NCBI GenBank assembly: GCA_027030605.1
Contig: JALVEV010000176.1
Coordinates: 1-9,629 of the forward strand
Direction of reading: 5' to 3'
Origin: Campylobacteraceae bacterium
Lineage (GTDB): Bacteria > Campylobacterota > Campylobacteria > Campylobacterales > Sulfurovaceae
Length of the DNA: 9,629 nt
The notes beneath the pieces are model-generated. The model ran no database searches. It was not told the DNA's origin and worked only from the letters and a program-made list of their open reading frames with translations. Below are positions 5,206 through 9,629 of this stretch, piece after piece. The position numbers were made by a program, and so were the translations under genes. How positions within the stretch are numbered: position 1 is the first letter of the stretch; each line of letters starts with the position of its first letter.

Positions 5206-6669
5206 CTACTCCTTAATTATCTGATAATCTGCTCCATGTGTAGTCACAGAACCATTATCTTGAACAATAAATAAACTACCATCTTTAAGAGATGTCACCC
5301 CCTCTGCATAACCAATATCGATATCTTTATGACTGAGACTTAAGAGATTTCTCTTTTTATCCCAAAACCATAGAGAAAAGTCATCTTTTCGTTTGCCCAC
5401 ACTCCCTGAGACAATCCAATACCCCTCTCTCTTTTTATCCCAACTCATCGCTCGAATACCATCGCCATATAAATCTAATAAAATAGGTTTTGCCAACTTA
5501 GGCTTCTCATGTTTATCAAACAGAGCATTTGGATTCTTTAGTTCTATTACTACGGCTTTACCCTTTATGAGAGGACTTCTTAAACCAATCAAAAGAGATC
5601 TCTTCTCTCTATCATAGGTTAAAGCCTCTATATTTATCTGTTTTTTTCTCTTATGAGAGGAACTATTGAGTGTGGGATGAAGCTTTTGTAAAAATGCTAA
5701 TAGCCCATGGTAATGTTTAAAGTTAGAGACTCTACCATGCTCATAATCTAAACGAACAATCTGTTCTCTTGCCTTTTTATGTTTATCTTTCTTGTTGGTA
5801 GTGTGGGAGGTAATAAGATAGAGTTGATTATCTTCATTCATAGCTACACCCTCAACATCTCTTACCTTATGCTCCAAACGCATTTTAATTTTTTGGCTCA
5901 TTTTAGGTTCACCTAACTCTTCTACTTTTCCATCTTTACTTACGGAGATAACTTGTAGCGTCTTTCTACTCTCATCTTCAACCAATAGAACTTTCCCATC
6001 TTGCAGTGTTACTGCACCAGAGGGTTCATAAACCTTACTAAACTGCATAGGGATTTGAGCAATTGCCATACGATTAAACAGTGCAACAATCATCAAAATA
6101 GCACTTAGACTAAGACCTAATCCAAAAGCTGTATAGGCTCTTTTTAACCAACTATATTTCACTTTAATCTCTGCTCCTAAAATATGTATATGTTTAATAA
6201 TATGCTCATGAACCTCTCGCTTATTTTTTAAAATCTCCCGAACACTATGAACATAATCATTAGGTGATGTCTCTGACATATCTTGAAAATAGGCAACTGA
6301 ATTAAAATTTGCTCTATGCTCTTTTTTAATAAACTGTCGCTTATCTCGTGGACGAATTGCCATGGTTGCAAGTAAAATTGAGACCAATGCTGTTAAAAGA
6401 ATCGTAACAAAAGGATATATCATATTAGAATTATTTAAGTAGAGTCCAGAGGCGGTAATAATCACGGTCAAAATGAATCCATTGACTGAGATAAGTACAC
6501 TCGCTTTAGAGTCTGCTAATGCTGTAAGTTCAAGATTTGCACGAAGAGCATTTCTAAACAGTGTTTCAATTGAGCGAAAATCTTTACTCTTTTTAGCTTT
6601 ACTATCTTTTATTGTTTTTTCAAGAAGGCGACTTTTGTCTTCTACTTTTTTCTCTTTATTCTCTTTCAT
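5206..6669 (-). CDS. PycTM-like membrane module fused to a periplasmic DUF3616-like domain
   Basis: A 487-residue inner-membrane fusion protein. After a charged Lys-rich N-terminus (1-33), residues 34-200 match the Pycsar-effector TM domain family (formerly DUF5706). The signature is FRNALRANLELTALADSKAS leading into TM1 (about 58-78), TM2 (84-104), a basic cytoplasmic RPRDKRQFIKK, a helical linker with DYVHSVREILKNK, and TM3 (179-198). Positive charges put the N-terminus inside and the region after TM3 in the periplasm. Residues 213-475 resemble DUF3616 (propeller-like, related to esterase-like phytase domains): YEPSGAVTLQDGKVLLVEDE, RDVEGVAMNEDNQLYLITSH, INIEALTYDREKRSLLIGLR and LYGDGIRAMSW. 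Ribosome binding site GAAGG sits 6 bases before the ATG. It is the first gene of a unit with the porin. No cyclase is in the window, so the nucleotide-gated role of PycTM cannot be assumed. Domain calls are from recognition, not a search. Confidence 0.8.
   Translation of the reverse strand: MKENKEKKVEDKSRLLEKTIKDSKAKKSKDFRSIETLFRNALRANLELTALADSKASVLISVNGFILTVIITASGLYLNNSNMIYPFVTILLTALVSILLATMAIRPRDKRQFIKKEHRANFNSVAYFQDMSETSPNDYVHSVREILKNKREVHEHIIKHIHILGAEIKVKYSWLKRAYTAFGLGLSLSAILMIVALFNRMAIAQIPMQFSKVYEPSGAVTLQDGKVLLVEDESRKTLQVISVSKDGKVEELGEPKMSQKIKMRLEHKVRDVEGVAMNEDNQLYLITSHTTNKKDKHKKAREQIVRLDYEHGRVSNFKHYHGLLAFLQKLHPTLNSSSHKRKKQINIEALTYDREKRSLLIGLRSPLIKGKAVVIELKNPNALFDKHEKPKLAKPILLDLYGDGIRAMSWDKKREGYWIVSGSVGKRKDDFSLWFWDKKRNLLSLSHKDIDIGYAEGVTSLKDGSLFIVQDNGSVTTHGADYQIIKE
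5209..5214 (-). promoter_or_regulatory. Porin ribosome binding site inside the last codons of the upstream gene
   Basis: AAG-GAG are the final Lys and Glu codons of the PycTM-DUF3616 gene and at the same time a perfect AAGGAG site, followed by the TAG stop. It lies 6 bases before the porin ATG. Ribosomes finishing the first gene would be placed to start the second, which points to coupled, roughly matched expression. Confidence 0.75.
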
Positions 6670-6712
6670 AAAGCACCTTCAATAAATGTTGTTTTATGTT
6701 TTTAAATGTGAT

Positions 6713-6718
6713 ATTATA
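6713..6718 (-). promoter_or_regulatory. -10 box of the PycTM-DUF3616/porin operon
   Basis: A consensus TATAAT on the minus strand lies in the 60-base gap between the clc stop codon and the fusion gene start, 43 bases before its ATG. No clear -35 is visible. It would give the pair its own promoter independent of clc. No operator-like repeat is evident. Confidence 0.5.
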
Positions 6719-6729
6719 CAGATATTATT

Positions 6730-7998
6730 TTAACTTTTCTCTATTTTATCTGCCTTATTGACATAATTTTTCTTAATAGTAAAGAAGATATTTGAGAAGT
6801 ACTCAACTAGCACAACACTAATTCCAGAGGCGATTACTACATTATAATCAAAGGTGGTCTCTAGTGACAACACAACAGCAGTAAGAGGTAACTTCATAAT
6901 TATACCCATAAATATAGAAGCCCCAATAGCAGCAAAGTAGAAAGGTTCAACAGGAAACATAAAAAAGCTCATCATCTCTCCAAAACCATAACCAATCAAT
7001 GCTCCAATACTCATAAGGGGCAAAAAGACTCCCCCTACTGCATTGGAGTATATAGCAACTGTTGTTCCAATAATTCTTAAAAAGATAATAGTAAAAATTA
7101 CAAAAATAGAGATATGATTCTCTTGATTCATTAAGTTTATAACTATCTCTTTGCCTGAAAATGCTGCTTGTGGCTCTAGTAGCAAAATAGTTCCAATAAC
7201 TCCTCCTCCAAGTAGAGCGAAGATATGATTACGATAGTTATGATACTTCTTAAAAAGCTCAATATCAATAAAATGCAATACCTTCTTTTTCATAAATAGA
7301 TACAAATATATAAATACTGTAATAAATGGTATAAAAAATAGATTTGAAATAATATAGTTGTTGTCCATTACTCTACCTGCTGAGTGTGCAAAAGTGATAG
7401 TATCTAAGTAGTTTGCTGTAATTGCAAAGGCTATTACAGAAGCCAAAATAAGATAGGTAATATACTGTTTAATAAACTGATAGGCAATATTCTCAACAGC
7501 AAAAGCAATCCCTGTCATAGGAGAGACAAATATAGCTGCAATCCCTGCACTAGCTCCTACTGAAATCATCATCTTAATCAACATCGTTGGTAACCTAAAG
7601 AGCCTATGAATCTGATATGCAATCATAGCTCCAATAGTAGCACTAGGTCCCTCTGTTCCTACCATAAACCCACTAGAGAGAGACATTGCTGAAGCAAGAA
7701 TTTTTAAAAATAGTGTCTTTACCTTTAGAACCATTCTGTTCTCAGAGACAGACTCTGCAATCTCACTTACACCATACTCTCTAATATTACTATCTTTAGA
7801 CGAGAGATAATTAACAAAAAATATAGCCACAGTAGGAACCAAATAGAGATACCATACAGGAAGAGTTGGAACAGTTTTAAGTGGGTCACCATCAAATATA
7901 AAATAGGTTAAAAAGACAATAAGTAGTTCATAAAATGTAATAAACGCACCTGTAATTATGCCTGTCAATATAGTTGCAATTATTAGTTTCCCTATCAT
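6730..7998 (-). CDS. ClC-family chloride channel or anion/proton antiporter, short form
   Basis: A 422-residue polytopic inner-membrane protein of the ClC family, without cytoplasmic CBS domains. Recognisable family positions are MVGTEGPSATIGA with the gating glutamate E116 (GxEGP), FVSPMTGIAFAVENIAYQF matching helix G/H of E. coli ClcA, NAVGGVFLPLMSIGALIG (GGxFxP at 322-327), and MKLPLTAVVLSLE. Two departures stand out. The N-terminal GSGIP chloride-binding motif reads YGVSEI, and the residue aligned with the internal proton glutamate E203 of ClcA is Asn170 (FIIEEM becomes FAVENI). It moves anions across the inner membrane; whether it is proton-coupled is uncertain. An in-frame stop two codons before the ATG fixes the start, but the only GAGG-like site touches the ATG, so initiation may be weak or leaderless. 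It lies 87 bases downstream of the Crp/Fnr gene. Confidence 0.88.
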   Translation of the reverse strand: MIGKLIIATILTGIITGAFITFYELLIVFLTYFIFDGDPLKTVPTLPVWYLYLVPTVAIFFVNYLSSKDSNIREYGVSEIAESVSENRMVLKVKTLFLKILASAMSLSSGFMVGTEGPSATIGAMIAYQIHRLFRLPTMLIKMMISVGASAGIAAIFVSPMTGIAFAVENIAYQFIKQYITYLILASVIAFAITANYLDTITFAHSAGRVMDNNYIISNLFFIPFITVFIYLYLFMKKKVLHFIDIELFKKYHNYRNHIFALLGGGVIGTILLLEPQAAFSGKEIVINLMNQENHISIFVIFTIIFLRIIGTTVAIYSNAVGGVFLPLMSIGALIGYGFGEMMSFFMFPVEPFYFAAIGASIFMGIIMKLPLTAVVLSLETTFDYNVVIASGISVVLVEYFSNIFFTIKKNYVNKADKIEKS

Positions 7999-8021
7999 CC
8001 TCTATTTCCATTTTTATTGCT

Positions 8022-8030
8022 ATTGTAACA
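8022..8030 (-). promoter_or_regulatory. Possible extended -10 upstream of clc
   Basis: TGT-TACAAT on the minus strand, 23 bases before the clc ATG, would place transcription start close to the start codon, in line with the poor ribosome binding site. No -35 is seen. Weak call. Confidence 0.3.
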
Positions 8031-8085
8031 AAAGGAGTTTAGGAAAAAATTGTATAGTGATAACTTCTTATAAACTTAGACTATT

Positions 8086-8763
8086 TTAATTTAAAAGTAA
8101 CTGTTCAGAGGTATCTAACAACTTTTTAACATCTTTAATATATATATTTTTACGCTCATTCTCTACAATCTGTTGTGCCTCTAACTCTTTAAGGTGTCGC
8201 TCAACTACATTTCTAACTGTACCTAGTAGCTTTGCTATCTCTGTCTTAGATAGGTTTTGAAGTAACTGATAGTAGTGATGACTATTTGGATTAATATTTT
8301 GCAGTAAAAGCTTTGAGAGCCGCTCTGCTGTTGAGTACAAAGAGAGGTCACTTGCTAACTCTTCAGTATGACGCATCTGAGAAGCAAGATATGGAAAAAA
8401 GTGTCTATTGAACTGCTCATTTGTTCTTAGCCACTCACGAACTTTTCCTATAGGAAGTTCAAGCAACTCTACTCTCTCAATAACCTCATAAAGCACATCA
8501 TGAGGTTGCCCATCTAACAAAATAATAGTATCAAACATATCTCCTCTACGATATACAAAAAGAGTCTGCTCCTTTGCTGTCTCTAGATTCATCTGAAAAC
8601 TCTTTATCTTTCCATTTAAAACAATATAAAAGTACTCTAAGAGCTCTCCATCGAGAAAGGGGGTCTCTTTCTTTTTGAAAGATATAACTTTTCCATACTG
8701 CAAAAACTCTTGCTCAAAACGTTGCTCAAAATCATTAAATAATTTAATATCATAATTTATCAT
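8086..8763 (-). CDS. Crp/Fnr-family transcriptional regulator
   Basis: A 225-residue DNA-binding regulator. Residues about 20-115 form a cyclic-nucleotide-binding-like beta roll (YFYIVLNGKIKSF, RRGDMFDTIILLDGQP), then a long dimerisation helix (about 116-138) and a winged helix-turn-helix, LSKTEIAKLLGTVRNVVERHLKELE, at 171-195. The cAMP pocket motif (GE...R-x-A) is not present: the matching stretch reads GDMFDTIILLDGQPHDV. The protein has no cysteine, which rules out an FNR-type iron-sulphur cluster. It may sense haem/NO or a different ligand, as DNR/NssR-like members do, but this is inference. AAGG lies 10 bases before the ATG, a rather long spacing. It sits upstream of clc in the same direction and could control or be co-transcribed with it. 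Its target is unknown. Confidence 0.9.
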   Translation of the reverse strand: MINYDIKLFNDFEQRFEQEFLQYGKVISFKKKETPFLDGELLEYFYIVLNGKIKSFQMNLETAKEQTLFVYRRGDMFDTIILLDGQPHDVLYEVIERVELLELPIGKVREWLRTNEQFNRHFFPYLASQMRHTEELASDLSLYSTAERLSKLLLQNINPNSHHYYQLLQNLSKTEIAKLLGTVRNVVERHLKELEAQQIVENERKNIYIKDVKKLLDTSEQLLLN

Positions 8764-8785
8764 AGAGGAGTGACCTTTTTAGGAC

Positions 8786-8791
8786 ATTATA
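8786..8791 (-). promoter_or_regulatory. -10 box of the Crp/Fnr-family gene
   Basis: TATAAT on the minus strand, 22 bases before the ATG, preceded by TGGT. A second TATAAT on the same strand at 8819-8824 could be an alternative start. No clear -35 is visible. The 129-base gap also holds CCAT-N12-ATGG (8793-8812) just upstream of this box and a lone TTGAT half site at 8833-8837. These could be autoregulatory but are too weak to call. Confidence 0.45.
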
Positions 8792-8892
8792 ACCATAGTT
8801 AAATAAAAATGGCATATAATTATAAGTCTATTTTGATAGTTAAGTAGAAAAAATTGACTAATAAATACTCTATAGGTAAGTAAAAATACAAA

Positions 8893-9339
8893 CTAGCCTA
8901 AAGTTACTGTATGTAACTTACGAATAACACGTATAAGCTCATCTTTTTCATAATCTAAAGTGATAGTATTTATAGCTATCTCTGCTTCATAGAGAGTAAA
9001 TGTATGCTGTTTTAAATACAATACACCATCTACTAAACATTGTGCCAACTCTACAGCATATCTGTTTGGATTATATTTACTCAAAACACGATGCATCTTT
9101 AGAGCATTTTGATGTAGCTCATCTGACTCATCATACTTCTGTAGATGTAGGTAGATAATCGAAAGGTTAGAGAAGACATGAGCAATAGGCAAACCATACT
9201 CTATAGGTTTAGTTTTAGCTAACTCTATGTAAAGAGCCAATGCCTCTTTGTAACGCTCTATAGCTTTGCTATACTGCATCTTCATCGCATAACTATTTGC
9301 TAACTCATTTAAAATAATTGCACGGTCATGTAATTTCAT
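8893..9339 (-). CDS. Small TPR-repeat protein
   Basis: A 148-residue protein made of tetratricopeptide-type helix pairs. DRAIILNELANSYAMKMQYSKAIERYKEALALYIELAK is a clear first repeat, LPIAHVFSNLSIIYLHLQKYDESDELHQNALKMHRVLSK a second, and the remainder (AVELAQCLVDGVLYLKQ) starts a degenerate third. The linkers TKPIEYG and YNPNRYA are typical of a TPR family with 40-42-residue repeats widespread in Campylobacterota. There is no signal peptide or membrane segment. The ATG at 9339 is preferred to the upstream GTG at 9357, because AAAGGAG lies 6 bases before the ATG while the GTG has a GGAG only 1 base away. It is probably a protein-protein adaptor; its partner is unknown. It may be a remnant of a longer TPR protein, since most relatives carry more repeats. 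Confidence 0.8.
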   Translation of the reverse strand: MKLHDRAIILNELANSYAMKMQYSKAIERYKEALALYIELAKTKPIEYGLPIAHVFSNLSIIYLHLQKYDESDELHQNALKMHRVLSKYNPNRYAVELAQCLVDGVLYLKQHTFTLYEAEIAINTITLDYEKDELIRVIRKLHTVTLG

Positions 9340-9345
9340 CTCTAT

Positions 9346-9352
9346 CTCCTTT
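9346..9352 (-). promoter_or_regulatory. Ribosome binding site deciding the TPR protein start
   Basis: AAAGGAG on the minus strand, 6 bases before the ATG at 9339-9337. The alternative upstream GTG at 9357 has its own GGAG only one base away, too close for normal initiation. Confidence 0.7.
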
Positions 9353-9406
9353 AACACTCCTTTATATACTATAATACTAAAGATTTTTTAAAGCTAGATA
9401 AAATCT

Positions 9407-9424
9407 ATTTATAAGTTTATAAAT
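9407..9424. repeat. AT-only palindrome upstream of the TPR gene
   Basis: ATTTATAA-GT-TTATAAAT is a perfect 8-bp inverted repeat with a 2-base centre, extendable with one bulge to CTAT...ATAG (about 9405-9429). It touches a minus-strand TATAAT at 9423-9428, so it would sit at the -10/+1 region of a possible TPR-gene promoter. It could be an operator. Chance is a real alternative in such AT-rich DNA. Confidence 0.4.
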
Positions 9425-9494
9425 TATAGGATTATCATTATCACCTTGTATATGTATGTGACTTCTATGTATGGAAATGTTGGGTACTCCATGC

Positions 9495-9629
9495 TTAACC
9501 TTTATGGTGTCCTAAAGTACAGAACTCTTTAGCATTAGAGTCATCAATTAAAAGTAGTTCATCGGGTCTAATCTTGTTGTAGGTTGCTGACTCTTGAACA
9601 GAGTAGACCTTAACCCCTAGCTCTTTTAA
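9495..9629 (-). CDS. C-terminal end of an unrecognised protein (runs off right edge)
   Basis: The minus strand is open from the window end to a TAA at 9497-9495, giving 44 codons with no start inside the window. The peptide begins LKELGVKVYSVQESATYNKI, continues RPDELLLIDDSNAKEFCTLG and ends HHKG. Codon use matches the neighbouring genes, and the mixed hydrophobic/charged pattern looks like real protein, so this is probably the end of a gene rather than chance. The LLLIDDSNAKEF stretch could be a beta strand with acidic residues, but I cannot assign a family. The following 137 bases to the TPR start hold the palindrome at 9407-9424 and no clear terminator. Confidence 0.6.
   Translation of the reverse strand, partial: LKELGVKVYSVQESATYNKIRPDELLLIDDSNAKEFCTLGHHKG

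Noticed and set aside
4129..6669. A complete Pycsar antiphage system
   Set aside because: Only the effector-like membrane module is recognisable. No uridylate/cytidylate cyclase gene is present in the window, and the partner gene is a porin.
6473..6685. Plus-strand ORF antisense to the start of the PycTM-DUF3616 gene, with similar plus-strand ORFs at 2051-2275, 2993-3181 and 5393-5617
   Set aside because: All overlap genes with clear family motifs on the other strand and show no independent coding signals.
6730..7998. CLC-F type fluoride/proton antiporter
   Set aside because: The CLC-F hallmark motifs are not seen. The gate motif is GTEGP and the first motif YGVSEI matches neither GSGIP nor the CLC-F form.
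7930..8011. Short leader ORF on the minus strand starting at 8011 and overlapping the clc start
   Set aside because: It has no ribosome binding site and no attenuator-like composition. It was considered only because clc itself has a poor site.
8833..8837. FNR box upstream of the Crp/Fnr gene
   Set aside because: Only the TTGAT half is present and the matching ATCAA half is missing, so in AT-rich DNA this is expected by chance.

Overview
The window is AT-rich DNA with short intergenic gaps. The gene families and codon use fit the Campylobacterota (Sulfurovum/Sulfurimonas-like). This placement is an inference from gene content, since no rRNA or marker gene is present. Nothing here is a tRNA, rRNA or CRISPR array. 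Apart from the left-edge protease and a TerB-like gene, everything is on the minus strand.

Left part (1-1516, plus strand): the 3' end of an FtsH-like AAA+/M41 zinc metalloprotease, then a free-standing TerB-like protein with its own promoter. Convergent to these (1529-3809, read right to left) is a compact proteostasis operon: three different Hsp20 small heat-shock proteins followed by the membrane protease HtpX. The third Hsp20 carries a signal peptide and lacks the usual C-terminal I-x-I anchor, so it looks like a periplasmic holdase. The operon would then cover cytoplasm, inner membrane and periplasm.

Middle (3810-4134): a 319-base gap holding the hsp20 promoter region, a terminator reading leftward, and a roughly 205-bp nearly palindromic element. 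The element's 26-base core arms match 25/26 and look like a pair of inverted REP sequences (a REPIN/MITE). Its right end reaches into the stop codon of the next gene.

Right-centre (4129-6669): a tightly coupled two-gene unit. The upstream gene encodes a 487-residue protein with an N-terminal PycTM-like (Pycsar effector, DUF5706-type) three-helix membrane module fused to a periplasmic DUF3616-like domain. The downstream gene encodes an OprO/OprP-type outer-membrane porin whose ribosome binding site lies in the last codons of the fusion gene. No cyclase gene is present in the window. This pair is the strongest candidate for an undescribed system, probably an envelope sensor/porin pair rather than a classical Pycsar defence locus.

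Right part (6730-9629): a ClC-family anion transporter with altered signature positions, a Crp/Fnr-family regulator without cysteines or a recognisable cAMP-binding signature, a short TPR protein whose start should be moved 18 bases downstream, and the C-terminal 44 codons of an unrecognised gene running off the right edge.
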